Assembly: GCA_945863425.1 (NCBI GenBank) | Contig: CAMBBW010000003.1 | Span: 1 to 48,769 of the forward strand | Direction of reading: 5' to 3' | DNA from: Lishizhenia tianjinensis | Lineage (GTDB): Bacteria; Bacteroidota; Bacteroidia; Flavobacteriales_D; Crocinitomicaceae | DNA length: 48,769 nucleotides | In this document: piece after piece, positions 1 through 8,194 of the stretch | Layout: each line of letters begins with the position of its first letter | Numbering within the stretch: position 1 is the first letter of the stretch | Notes under the pieces: model-generated | Seen by the model: the letters and a program-made list of their open reading frames with translations, nothing else | Database searches by the model: none | What the model was told of the DNA's origin: nothing | Made by a program: the position numbers and the translations under genes

Positions 1-20
1 GCGCTTAATTGTTTAATTCT

Positions 21-28
21 TACATTTG
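21..28 (+). promoter_or_regulatory. -7 promoter element for dnaX
   Basis: TACATTTG is an exact match to the Bacteroidota -7 consensus TAnnTTTG and lies only 5 nt before the dnaX ATG at 34. The matching -33 element would lie at or beyond the left edge of the window. If this is the promoter, the mRNA starts at or within a few bases of the ATG, so dnaX would be leaderless or nearly so. This is inference from consensus only. Confidence 0.5.
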
Positions 29-33
29 TTTCT

Positions 34-1149
34 ATGAGTGATTTTGTTGTTTCTGCACGCAAATACAGGCCTCAAACCTTTGATACGGTTGTAGGGCAGC
101 GAACGATTACAGAAACGTTGAAGAATGCAATTAAAAGCGGTCACTTAGCTCAAGCATTTTTATTTTGTGGTTCAAGAGGAGTTGGAAAAACTACTACAGC
201 ACGTATCCTTGCTAAAACATTAAATTGCTTCAATAGAACCGAACAAATAGAAGCCTGTGATTCCTGTGATTCTTGTATGTCCTTTAATACTGGCGCATCA
301 TTGAATATTTATGAATTGGATGCAGCTTCAAATAATTCAGTAGATGATATTCGAAGTTTAATTGATCAAGTTCGAATTGCCCCCCAATTAGGTGATCATA
401 AAGTCTATATTATCGATGAGGTTCACATGTTGTCTCCTTCTGCCTTCAATGCGTTTCTTAAGACATTGGAAGAACCACCAAAGCATGCTATTTTCATTCT
501 TGCAACAACTGAAAAGCATAAAATAATTCCAACTATTTTATCTCGCTGTCAAATATTTGATTTTCAACGGATAAAGGTCAAAGATATCGCTCAACATCTG
601 GGGGTTATTGCAACAAAGGAATTAGTTACCGCTGATCCGGAAGCATTATTTTTAATCGCACAGAAAGCAGACGGTGCTTTACGTGACGCTCTTTCGATTT
701 TTGATCAAATTGTTACCTTTTCAGGTAATAACATCACTTATCAAGATGTTGTAACGAATCTAAACATACTTGATTACGAGTATTACTTTAAATTCATATC
801 ATTCTATCTTCAGGAGGATATTCCTTCAGCACTTTTGCTATTTAATGAAATTGTAGATAAAGGATTTGACAATCATAATTTCTTAGTAGGAATGTCAGAA
901 CATTTCAGAAATTTATTGTTGTGTAAAGATGAGCGCTCAGTTCCATTACTTGAGGTTGGTGATATTGTCGAGCAACGATTTGTTGCACAATCAAAAGAAC
1001 TAAAGCAAGCATTTATACTTCGAGCACTATCAGTATTGAATAAGGCAGATGTTGAATTTAAATCGGCCAAAAACCAGCGACTTTTAGTGGAAGTTTGCTT
1101 AATGCAGTTATGTTCTTTGCAAAGCGAGGGTGAAAAAAAAAATCCTTAA
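34..1149 (+). CDS. dnaX: DNA polymerase III subunit gamma (short product of dnaX)
   Basis: This is the clamp-loader ATPase of the replicative polymerase. Visible features are a Walker A motif (GSRGVGKT, residues 46-53), zinc-binding cysteines C65, C75, C78 and C81, a DEVHMLS Walker B region followed by the LEEPP motif, and an SRC arginine-finger motif. These cover AAA+ domains I-II and the domain III collar. The frame closes at a TAA (1147-1149) just 4 nt after a run of ten A (1133-1142), giving 371 aa, about the size of a gamma subunit. The rest of a tau protein continues without interruption in the -1 frame (next entry). The ATG at 34 is well placed after the -7 box. The alternative explanation is a homopolymer-length sequencing error that splits one tau gene. 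Confidence 0.95.
   Translation: MSDFVVSARKYRPQTFDTVVGQRTITETLKNAIKSGHLAQAFLFCGSRGVGKTTTARILAKTLNCFNRTEQIEACDSCDSCMSFNTGASLNIYELDAASNNSVDDIRSLIDQVRIAPQLGDHKVYIIDEVHMLSPSAFNAFLKTLEEPPKHAIFILATTEKHKIIPTILSRCQIFDFQRIKVKDIAQHLGVIATKELVTADPEALFLIAQKADGALRDALSIFDQIVTFSGNNITYQDVVTNLNILDYEYYFKFISFYLQEDIPSALLLFNEIVDKGFDNHNFLVGMSEHFRNLLLCKDERSVPLLEVGDIVEQRFVAQSKELKQAFILRALSVLNKADVEFKSAKNQRLLVEVCLMQLCSLQSEGEKKNP
1133..1142 (+). promoter_or_regulatory. A10 slippery run in dnaX (gamma/tau recoding site)
   Basis: Ten consecutive A (codons GAA AAA AAA AAT in frame 0) precede the frame-0 stop by 4 nt. The -1 frame is closed by TGA at 1131-1133 immediately before the run and then stays open to 1757. A purine-rich GCGAGGG lies just upstream. 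The nearest downstream hairpin (TCGGT/ACCGA, 1177-1198) is weak and about 35 nt away, too far to act as a classical ribosomal stimulator. That makes transcriptional slippage, as in Thermus dnaX, the likelier mechanism if the site is genuine. A run of this length is also a common place for an assembly error. Confidence 0.65.
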
Positions 1150-1757
1150 CGGAATCAGTTGATATTTTACCTTTTGTCGGTCAATCTCTAAGAACCGAAA
1201 AATCAGTTGCTCCCAAAGTTATTCCCGAAATTAAACCCCAATCAATTTCAATTAAGCAAGCTCAAAAAACTCCTGTTAATTTTGAAAAACCAACAGGCAA
1301 TTACGCGAGCCCACATCCATCTATTAAGGAATTGCTGAATCCAATAAAAGTGGAGCAAATAAATAGTAATTTAGAGAATGCCCCGCGCGAAATATTCAGT
1401 GAAGACCAATTGAAAATGGTATGGAAACAATACAGTTTTATTGTTAAAGAACAAGGTTTGGAAACATTTTATAATGCTTTAATAAAACGTAATCCGATAA
1501 AACAAAGCGACGAAGTCTATGTCATAAGTTTAGACAATGAAATTCAAAGAGATTACATACTTTCCCATATTGACCCTTTCCTCTTGCATTTGCGACAACA
1601 CCTTAAAAATTACTCAATCAAAATAGAACTTCAAGTACTTGAACAATCCGAGGAAGAAAAATTCTTAACGAGTAAACAAAAATTTGAATTAATGGCGCGT
1701 AAAAACCCCAATTTACATGTCTTCAAAAGCATGTTCAATTTGGATATTGAATACTAA
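1134..1757 (+). CDS. dnaX: DnaX tau C-terminal extension, read in the -1 frame
   Basis: Reading the -1 frame from the A10 run gives an uninterrupted stretch beginning KKKSLTESVDILPF and ending FNLDIEY. A proline/lysine/glutamine-rich linker (about 1143-1320) is followed by a compact C-terminal domain (about 1330-1757) of the type found at the end of Bacteroidota DnaX tau. No ATG occurs in this frame until inside the C-terminal domain (about 1416), so separate translation initiation is unlikely. With a single -1 shift the full product would be 574 aa. In the family, the tau extension contacts the polymerase and the helicase. The stop codon lies 2 nt from the convergent TauE/SafE gene. Confidence 0.8.
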   Translation, partial: KKKSLTESVDILPFVGQSLRTEKSVAPKVIPEIKPQSISIKQAQKTPVNFEKPTGNYASPHPSIKELLNPIKVEQINSNLENAPREIFSEDQLKMVWKQYSFIVKEQGLETFYNALIKRNPIKQSDEVYVISLDNEIQRDYILSHIDPFLLHLRQHLKNYSIKIELQVLEQSEEEKFLTSKQKFELMARKNPNLHVFKSMFNLDIEY

Positions 1758-1759
1758 AT

Positions 1760-2548
1760 TTAGGAAAGAATTTCCTTAAAGAGTATTGCTAATCCCATTA
1801 CTAATAAAAACCAACCGAAACCTTTTTTTAATTTTCCGCCCTCAATTCTTTTTGAAAGTAGCGTTCCGATAACAATCCCTAAAATTGAAAGCACACTTAT
1901 TTTCAGCAAAAGAAGCTGATCAAAACTTGCAAAATCTTTTACGGCATAAAGACCAATAATCGCATTAAAAACAATGATTATCAAGGAGGAACCGACCGCC
2001 TTTTTCATTGGAATCTCGCAAACTAAAACCAAAACAGGAATTATTAAAAACCCACCCCCAACACCTACTAATCCAGTCAAAAAACCAATTAATATTCCAT
2101 GTGAAGTTAATTGAATAACCGAAACTTTTTTATGCGTTTTAGCTTCTTTTTTTCGAATCATAGCAAATGCGGCAACAATAAGTAAGAGTGAAAAAAAGAC
2201 CAATAAAAGTTGATCACTATTAACTCTATAATTTTCACTTACATAAACCTGATCAGGTATGAGTGGAACTAGGAAATACTTTGTAATGTAAACGACTATT
2301 ACAGATGGAATTCCCATTTGAACGATTGCGGGAATATAAAATTCTTTATTTTTAATATACGGAATTGCACCCAGAAGACTTGAGACACCTACAATCAACA
2401 AGGAATAGGTGGAGGCTAAAAATGGATTTACATGAAAAAAATATACTAATAATGGTACAGTTAGAATACTTCCACCGCCTCCCATGAGTCCAAGAGAAAT
2501 ACCAATTAGTACTGCTAAAAAAAGTCCGACAATCTCCAAATCATCCAT
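1760..2548 (-). CDS. sulfite exporter TauE/SafE family membrane protein
   Basis: A 262-aa, very hydrophobic protein with two related halves. Each half carries a glycine-rich signature: GLMGGGGSILTVPLL near residue 20 and GLVGVGGGFLIIPVL near residue 160. This duplicated arrangement of about eight membrane helices is characteristic of TauE/SafE (DUF81) permeases, which are thought to export sulfite or organosulfur anions. The substrate cannot be read from the sequence. The gene is convergent with dnaX with 2 nt between stops, and 46 nt separate its start from the secreted thioredoxin-fold gene upstream. It starts at an ATG, and 262 aa is a usual family length. Confidence 0.88.
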   Translation of the reverse strand: MDDLEIVGLFLAVLIGISLGLMGGGGSILTVPLLVYFFHVNPFLASTYSLLIVGVSSLLGAIPYIKNKEFYIPAIVQMGIPSVIVVYITKYFLVPLIPDQVYVSENYRVNSDQLLLVFFSLLLIVAAFAMIRKKEAKTHKKVSVIQLTSHGILIGFLTGLVGVGGGFLIIPVLVLVCEIPMKKAVGSSLIIIVFNAIIGLYAVKDFASFDQLLLLKISVLSILGIVIGTLLSKRIEGGKLKKGFGWFLLVMGLAILFKEILS

Positions 2549-2594
2549 TTATTTGTAAAGCTCTAAATAATAAATTGAATTTACGTTACAAATG

Positions 2595-4019
2595 TTACTT
2601 GCGTCTTCGTTCTCCTGAAATTATTTTTTTAATCTGAAAAAAATAAGGTTCTATTGTATCGTAGTCACTATTTGGTATTGGCTTTAATGCAGGATTAGCA
2701 ACAATATAACCTGCGGCATCAATTAAAATGTAGGAAGAAAACGAATTAATTTTACATTTTTGAATGAACTCATCTTTTTCTGATAATTCAACTACTGACC
2801 AAGGAAAATTGATGTTTGAAATTTTAGTGCCGTCTGATTGAACAACAATAGTAACAAATTGAATATAGTCCTTATATTTTTCATAGAGATTTAAAAGTGG
2901 CTGAATTTCCCTACTGGATTCGGCAAAAGATGGATCATAAAAATGAAAATACACGTGCTTACCTTCTAACTTTTGATTGGTTAATGTATCCTTATTATTA
3001 TCACACTTTAAAGAAAAATCAATAAATCGAGTTCCAGGTGTCAAATCTGTTATTCTATCAATAACATTCCCGGCTATCTGACGGTGTTTTTGAAATTTCG
3101 AATATTGTCTTATGCTATCCAGCATTAAAATTAGATTGGTTTTTGGATACCTTTTTTCATAGAATTGATCATAACAAAGCTTGATTAAACTCAATTCCCT
3201 AATTTGAATATTTTTTAATTCTGGCTCCTCTCCCAAGGCAACCATCGCAAGTGAAGGACTTCGATAAGCAACAGCCTCATATAGTTTATCTTTAACACCA
3301 TTCGATAAAAAACTAGTCAAATTGCCATAATATAAATTGAAATAATTCATGTACGCCTCATTGTTGTAATAAATTGGGTATTTCACCAAATTTTGGACAT
3401 ATTTTTGTTGCCTCGTTTGTGCAGATACAGTTTCTAAATCATCCATTTCCGCAAAGGTAAACTTAACATGATATCGAAAAAACAAGGATGTATCCATACC
3501 ATATAGGTCAATTGCTCGTTTTTTCATTTTTTTATATCGCGTATCATATTCAGTCTGTTTGATTTTTTTCAAATGATAAAATTGTGATAATTCATTGTCT
3601 ATCCATTGTTGGAAGCCCAAGATCTTATAATTTATATCTGTAGAGTCTAAGCGATAAAAAGTTAAATTCACTTGATTTCCTTGGGGGCTTTTAGTGTCTT
3701 TTTCATTCAATTCAGGAAAGGTGACGAGGTAATTTCCACCCGGCTGTACATAGATCCATGAATAATTTTTCTTAGCGCGAAGAATTAATTTTTGAGTATA
3801 TAAACGTGGGATTTTAAACTCAAAAAAACCAACTGAATCCACAGTAGATTTCAAAATACACTTTTCTTTTCCTGAAATATAATCTTCAATGGTATATAAT
3901 GCAATTTCTTCATTTATATAAAAGCTTCCGACACCTCTAATTTGAATAGAATCACTTTTAACCTGTGAATAAACAGGGGAAATAGAAATCAAAAGTAAAA
4001 TTAAATTAAGAAACTTCAT
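2595..4019 (-). CDS. secreted thioredoxin-fold (TlpA-like) protein lacking CxxC
   Basis: A 474-aa protein with an N-terminal signal peptide (MKFLNLILLLISISPVYSQ). An N-terminal beta-rich region (about 25-115, resembling the DUF4369-type head of Bacteroidota TlpA proteins) is followed by a helical middle and a C-terminal thioredoxin-like domain (about 330-465). In TlpA oxidoreductases the first strand leads into WCxxC. Here the equivalent stretch reads HFYDPSFAESSREI and has no cysteine, so a redox role is unlikely and a binding or structural role more plausible. It lies 24 nt upstream of nothing on its own strand except the TauE gene and 24 nt downstream of coaD, so it may be read through from the coaD operon. 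The fold assignment is by pattern only. Confidence 0.6.
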   Translation of the reverse strand: MKFLNLILLLISISPVYSQVKSDSIQIRGVGSFYINEEIALYTIEDYISGKEKCILKSTVDSVGFFEFKIPRLYTQKLILRAKKNYSWIYVQPGGNYLVTFPELNEKDTKSPQGNQVNLTFYRLDSTDINYKILGFQQWIDNELSQFYHLKKIKQTEYDTRYKKMKKRAIDLYGMDTSLFFRYHVKFTFAEMDDLETVSAQTRQQKYVQNLVKYPIYYNNEAYMNYFNLYYGNLTSFLSNGVKDKLYEAVAYRSPSLAMVALGEEPELKNIQIRELSLIKLCYDQFYEKRYPKTNLILMLDSIRQYSKFQKHRQIAGNVIDRITDLTPGTRFIDFSLKCDNNKDTLTNQKLEGKHVYFHFYDPSFAESSREIQPLLNLYEKYKDYIQFVTIVVQSDGTKISNINFPWSVVELSEKDEFIQKCKINSFSSYILIDAAGYIVANPALKPIPNSDYDTIEPYFFQIKKIISGERRRK

Positions 4020-4043
4020 TTAGCACATTCAACTATATATCAT

Positions 4044-4493
4044 TTAAACTAAGATCATAGGATTTGTTACAAAGGCAGAAATATCTCCCCCGTTGAGAAA
4101 AATCTCTCGCACAATAGATGAATTCACTGGAGCATATTCTATTTCCGTTAAAAAGAAAATAGTTTCAACGGGATACAATACATGATTCATTTGTGCAATT
4201 GACTTTTCAAATTCAAAATCTTTCACATCACGCAATCCACGTATAATGTGATCACTTCCAATTCTCTTGCATAGATCAACGGTCAATCCTTCAAATGTTA
4301 TTACTTGAAACTTACTGCTAAAAAGTGATTCAATGTGTTGTATTCGCTTATCCAATGCAAATAGAGGTTGTTTTTTGGTATTGATTCCTATTGCAATAAT
4401 AACCTCATCAAAAACCTTTAGGGCTTTCACCACAACTGATTCATGTCCTTTTGTAAATGGATCAAAAGATCCTGGAAAAACTGCAACTTTCAT
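4044..4493 (-). CDS. coaD: pantetheine-phosphate adenylyltransferase (CoaD)
   Basis: CoaD transfers AMP from ATP to 4'-phosphopantetheine, the penultimate step of coenzyme A synthesis, in the cytosol. The nucleotidyltransferase signature is clear: GSFDPFTKGH at residues 8-17 (T/HxGH motif), RGLRD in the middle and NSSIVRE near the end (ISSTxxR-type motif). The length of 149 aa is slightly short of the usual 155-165. The start codon overlaps the rsmD stop by 4 nt (ATGA), so the two genes are translationally coupled. The rsmD-coaD pairing is widespread in bacteria. It is one of two CoA-related genes here, the other being panB. Confidence 0.96.
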   Translation of the reverse strand: MKVAVFPGSFDPFTKGHESVVVKALKVFDEVIIAIGINTKKQPLFALDKRIQHIESLFSSKFQVITFEGLTVDLCKRIGSDHIIRGLRDVKDFEFEKSIAQMNHVLYPVETIFFLTEIEYAPVNSSIVREIFLNGGDISAFVTNPMILV

Positions 4494-5032
4494 ATTTCGC
4501 GTTTAAAAAAACTAAAACTTACATTTCCATAATTACGGAAAAACTGAAAACACGGTTGCATTGAAAAGTCTTTTTGCTTACTATGTTCCAAAATAAAAAA
4601 ACCATCCTTCACAACCACCTTATTTTCAAGAGCAAGTTGAATAAGAGTTTCATAATTTTTGTAATCATATGGAGGATCAGCAAAAACTAGATCAAACTCG
4701 GTTTTACTTCTTTGTATAAACGTTAAAATATCTAGTTTCATTGTTCGAATGCGTTTTTCTGCACCCATCGTTGCTGCATTTTTTTGAACAAATTTCAAAC
4801 AATTCGTATGTGTATCAACACAAGTAATGAAGCTTGCCCCACGGGAAATGAATTCCAAGGCAATATTTCCCGTCCCTGAACATAAATCAAGAACATTTAA
4901 ATTATCCAATTCAATTTGATTTTCTAACACATTAAACAATCCTTCTTTGGCATAATCTGTCGTTGGGCGTGAAGGAAAACTGGAAGGAACAGAAACTCTT
5001 CTTCCCTTAAACTCACCACCGACTATACGCAT
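4490..5032 (-). CDS. rsmD: 16S rRNA (guanine(966)-N2)-methyltransferase RsmD
   Basis: A 180-aa SAM-dependent methyltransferase. It opens with MRIVGGEFKGRRV, typical of RsmD, and contains the SAM-binding motif LDLCSGTGNIALE (about 48-60) and the catalytic motif FADPPYD (about 117-123; the DPPY form of N-methyltransferases). It modifies 16S rRNA during small-subunit assembly. It overlaps coaD by 4 nt downstream, and its start lies inside the last codons of the DUF3822 gene (10-nt overlap), so all three appear to be one transcript. Confidence 0.94.
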   Translation of the reverse strand: MRIVGGEFKGRRVSVPSSFPSRPTTDYAKEGLFNVLENQIELDNLNVLDLCSGTGNIALEFISRGASFITCVDTHTNCLKFVQKNAATMGAEKRIRTMKLDILTFIQRSKTEFDLVFADPPYDYKNYETLIQLALENKVVVKDGFFILEHSKQKDFSMQPCFQFFRNYGNVSFSFFKREI

Positions 5033-5793
5033 AAATTGAATGAATTAATAGTTAATTCTGAATTTTTTACCCAATTAACACTATTTGCTAAATGCAATTG
5101 TTCAATCGTTGTAATTATCTGGTCAGAAATCATATTAGCGTTTCTGTTAAATTCAAAAACTTCTACTATTCCTTTTTTGTCTAACAAATTCATTTTTTGC
5201 ATAGAAAAAGAAATGTGATAAATTATATCTTCCATCTCGTTAAATGAATTCTGTAAAAACAATATTGGTTTATCCATTGAAAAAACAATGAAATCAAAAT
5301 GTGATTCAGTAATGGCTAAAATCCCATGAAATTTAACACTTGTATTTTTTGCGGTTAAATAATTTAGCCAGGCAGTTGAACTATGAATAATTTTGGATCC
5401 TGGAAATTTAGTGACAAAAAGTGACTTTATCCACAAAGGAATTGTGAACAAGGATACTGTTCCGAGAAGATGGTTTCTGTTATAATCAGAATCATTCTTA
5501 GAATAATTCTTACCGAAATTCAACTCAAATAATTTATCAAAATCGGAATTAGAGAACAAATTAGAAGGGACTAATACTACATCCCTACTTGACCAAAGAA
5601 CCAACGCATTAGAATAGTTTAGTAAGGAAATCCCTTCTTTTACAAGAAAATCAACAATGATCTCTTTTTTTAATAATTCAGCCTTGGATGATAAGTCTAA
5701 CGACCATGAAGAAAGAATGCTGTTCGATGATAAATAATGTACAGAAAACCGAGAATCGGATACTTCAAAAAGAAGATTATTCATATTATTCAT
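5023..5793 (-). CDS. DUF3822 family protein
   Basis: A protein of about 256 aa with no recognised catalytic motif. Position and style match the DUF3822 proteins that Bacteroidota keep directly upstream of rsmD and coaD; this family is thought to have an actin/ASKHA-like fold of unknown function. I place the start at ATG 5793, overlapping the preceding stop by 8 nt. ATG 5784, 1 nt after that stop, is equally possible. The upstream in-frame TTG at 5808 is unlikely because it lies well inside the previous gene. The assignment rests on context plus overall appearance, not on a motif. Confidence 0.68.
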   Translation of the reverse strand: MNNMNNLLFEVSDSRFSVHYLSSNSILSSWSLDLSSKAELLKKEIIVDFLVKEGISLLNYSNALVLWSSRDVVLVPSNLFSNSDFDKLFELNFGKNYSKNDSDYNRNHLLGTVSLFTIPLWIKSLFVTKFPGSKIIHSSTAWLNYLTAKNTSVKFHGILAITESHFDFIVFSMDKPILFLQNSFNEMEDIIYHISFSMQKMNLLDKKGIVEVFEFNRNANMISDQIITTIEQLHLANSVNWVKNSELTINSFNLCV

Positions 5794-6682
5794 CTTCCCA
5801 AGAACCAACTGGAGTTGATTCAGGAATATCTAATTTTCCAACAAAAATGAATTCGTTTTTCTTACCTTGAACATCTGCATAAGGCAGTTTTCCGGAAATT
5901 CGCATTGCTGGAACTTCCTCCCTACCTTTCAATGCTGTACCAATTTCAAACTTCCATTTTTCTTTTCCACCAGACAATGGAATATAGAACAATGAATCAG
6001 CACTAAATTTAGCGAAACCCGATTTGATTCTACTTTCATTATAAGATTTGTTCCAGATAAATTTCGATCCTAATAGTGATGTTTTAAGCGTGTCATATTT
6101 AAAAGATTTCAAATCTGAAGGACAAATTGAAGATTTCGATAATTTGTATGCCTCCACCAAATTCATGTTGTAGTCAATTGGACGATTGTCACTATACAAG
6201 AAATCTCTTTCTGCTGTGGTTAGTTTTCTCGAAGGAATAATTCCCGCTGTTGCTATTGAATCAACTGTTGCTGTTTTTAGAAAATTCATCAATTCTTCCG
6301 GAGAACTCGCATATTTTTTATTGAGTTTCACATATTCCATTTGAATTGTGCGTAAATCGCTTAAATTAGCAATTGCCAAGCTTTTACATTTTTTATAATT
6401 ACTATTATACACTTCAGTATCTCTAACACTTTTGTATGAAAGATACAATAACACAAGGCTAATTAAACCAGAAACGGCACCAGTTATAACAAACAAATTT
6501 TTAGACAAACCACCCCAAGAATATAAAAAGCTTAAAACAGCAGCTACTAGTAACAGTAAAGATGATAAATTAAAAACTGCATTTTGGTCTGTTTTAATTC
6601 CAAAATAGAACATACCCAATCCAGTTATTAAGAATAAAACAGGAATTGAGAATTTTTTTAATAAAAGCCCTAAATTTGACAT
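5786..6682 (-). CDS. inner-membrane protein with pilin-like periplasmic region, function unknown
   Basis: A 298-aa protein. Three hydrophobic helices (about 12-28, 36-55 and 61-82) precede a soluble region of about 210 aa. A segment around 110-135 (IQMEYVKLNKKYASSPEELMNFL) resembles the pseudopilin-like pattern seen in several Bacteroidota inner-membrane proteins (AYxxxxGKYAxxxxxLxxF). No catalytic residues are apparent. It is the first gene of the operon leading to DUF3822, rsmD and coaD, with a promoter candidate at 6707-6762. I do not recognise a named family. Confidence 0.6.
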   Translation of the reverse strand: MSNLGLLLKKFSIPVLFLITGLGMFYFGIKTDQNAVFNLSSLLLLVAAVLSFLYSWGGLSKNLFVITGAVSGLISLVLLYLSYKSVRDTEVYNSNYKKCKSLAIANLSDLRTIQMEYVKLNKKYASSPEELMNFLKTATVDSIATAGIIPSRKLTTAERDFLYSDNRPIDYNMNLVEAYKLSKSSICPSDLKSFKYDTLKTSLLGSKFIWNKSYNESRIKSGFAKFSADSLFYIPLSGGKEKWKFEIGTALKGREEVPAMRISGKLPYADVQGKKNEFIFVGKLDIPESTPVGSWEDE

Positions 6683-6706
6683 AAACTCAAAAATTAATAA
6701 TAATTA

Positions 6707-6762
6707 CAAATCTACAATTTTCATAAATACAAATCTAACCATCCTCATTAAAATATTGACAA
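6707..6762 (-). promoter_or_regulatory. promoter region for the membrane protein-DUF3822-rsmD-coaD operon
   Basis: On the minus strand there are two exact TAGATTTG (TAnnTTTG) elements, at 6737-6730 and 6714-6707. A TTG at 6762-6760 sits 22 nt upstream of the first. Either could drive transcription toward the ATG at 6682. The region also lies directly upstream of the divergent helicase gene. Confidence 0.5.
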
Positions 6763-6769
6763 TTTATCC

Positions 6770-8194
6770 ATGTTTATACAAAAAAAAGACCTTTTTAGTT
6801 TCCGAAATCTTTTTGAATACCATTTTTCATTCAACCTAACGGAAGATCAGCAAAAGCTTCTAAATCAAATTGAAGTGTTTATTTCGAGCGATTCAACTAA
6901 AAACATGCAACTAATTTCTGGCTATGCAGGCACCGGGAAAACAAGTTTTATGGGGAGCTTGATCAAAACATTGTCTCAATTAAAGGTGAAAACAATGCTA
7001 TTGGCACCAACGGGAAGAGCGGCAAAGGTACTTTCCAAATATTCTGGTAAAAATGCATTTACTATTCACCGTATTATCTATTCAACGTCAGATAAACTTG
7101 ATGGCGGTTTTCAAATGTCGCTCTCAAAAAACATTTCTAAAAACACCTTGTTTGTAATTGATGAAAGTTCTATGATTCCTGATTTTCCCGTTGATAACAA
7201 AGGAATTGTTGGCCGAAATTTATTGGAAGATTTAATTGAATATGTGTATAACGGAGAAAACTGCAAATTGATTTTTATCGGGGATTCTGGTCAATTACCT
7301 CCTGTTGGTAGCTTGTTTTCTCCTGCATTGGATAAAAACTACATGGCGCATCATTACACTAATCTACAAGTTAATCACACTCATTTAACTCAAGTGATGC
7401 GACAAACATTGGAGTCAGGCATCCTTTTTAACGCAAGTAAACTACGGTCAGATTCAACAGATATTCGACTAATTTTGAAGGATTTCACGGATATTCAAAA
7501 AATAGATGGACTAACCTTACAAGAATTTTTAGAGAAGTCATACGATACTGTTGGAACTGAAGATTCTATTTTGATAACACGTAGTAATAAACGAGCGAAT
7601 GAATTTAATCGGCAAATTCGTTCACGTATTTTGTGGAGAGAGGAAACATTACAATCAAACGACGATTTAATGATTGTTAAGAATAATTATTATTGGGCAC
7701 AAAAACTAAAGGTTGGTTTTCTTGCTAATGGTGAGCTTATACGAGTAGCAAAACTAAAACGAAGAGAAACTCTTTATGGGGTAGAATTTTTACACGCAAC
7801 CATTGATTTATTGGATCAAGAAGAATCAACAATGGATGTTATATTATTTGAAGAATCTCTTTTTTGTGAGGGACCAAATCTAGATAGAGAACGTATAAAA
7901 AGTTTATTTTTCGAAATTGAAAAAGACTACTTACACATTAAATCTAAAACTACTAGATATGCTGAAATAATGAAAAACCCTTATTTCAATGCCTTACAAG
8001 TAAAATATGCCTACGCTGTGACGTGTCATAAATCACAAGGCGGACAATGGAAGCACGTGTACATTGATTTTGGTTATATGACGCCTGAAATGATTGATGA
8101 AGAGTATAAACGATGGTTATATACTGCATTAACTAGATCATCTGAAAAAGTTTTTCTTTTAAATTTTCCCGATTTTTTATTTCACTCTGTCTAA
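6770..8194 (+). CDS. RecD2-like ATP-dependent DNA helicase (superfamily 1)
   Basis: A 474-aa SF1B-type helicase. Visible motifs are Walker A GYAGTGKT (51-58), motif II FVIDESSMIPD, motif III FIGDSGQLPPVGS, and near the C-terminus VTCHKSQGGQW plus YTALTRSSEKV, the UvrD_C_2-type motifs V and VI of RecD/TraA/Pif1 relatives. The length and lack of extra domains fit the small helicase of Bacteroidota annotated as RecD-like or Pif1-like. It probably acts in DNA repair or replication restart with 5'-3' polarity (family knowledge). Its 3' end overlaps the convergent HD gene by 18 nt. The start at ATG 6770 is the only good one before the Walker A. Confidence 0.88.
   Translation: MFIQKKDLFSFRNLFEYHFSFNLTEDQQKLLNQIEVFISSDSTKNMQLISGYAGTGKTSFMGSLIKTLSQLKVKTMLLAPTGRAAKVLSKYSGKNAFTIHRIIYSTSDKLDGGFQMSLSKNISKNTLFVIDESSMIPDFPVDNKGIVGRNLLEDLIEYVYNGENCKLIFIGDSGQLPPVGSLFSPALDKNYMAHHYTNLQVNHTHLTQVMRQTLESGILFNASKLRSDSTDIRLILKDFTDIQKIDGLTLQEFLEKSYDTVGTEDSILITRSNKRANEFNRQIRSRILWREETLQSNDDLMIVKNNYYWAQKLKVGFLANGELIRVAKLKRRETLYGVEFLHATIDLLDQEESTMDVILFEESLFCEGPNLDRERIKSLFFEIEKDYLHIKSKTTRYAEIMKNPYFNALQVKYAYAVTCHKSQGGQWKHVYIDFGYMTPEMIDEEYKRWLYTALTRSSEKVFLLNFPDFLFHSV

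Noticed and set aside
1177-1202. Downstream hairpin as a ribosomal frameshift stimulator in dnaX
   Set aside because: The stem is only 5 bp plus a few A-T pairs and lies about 35 nt from the A run, outside the usual 5-10 nt spacing.
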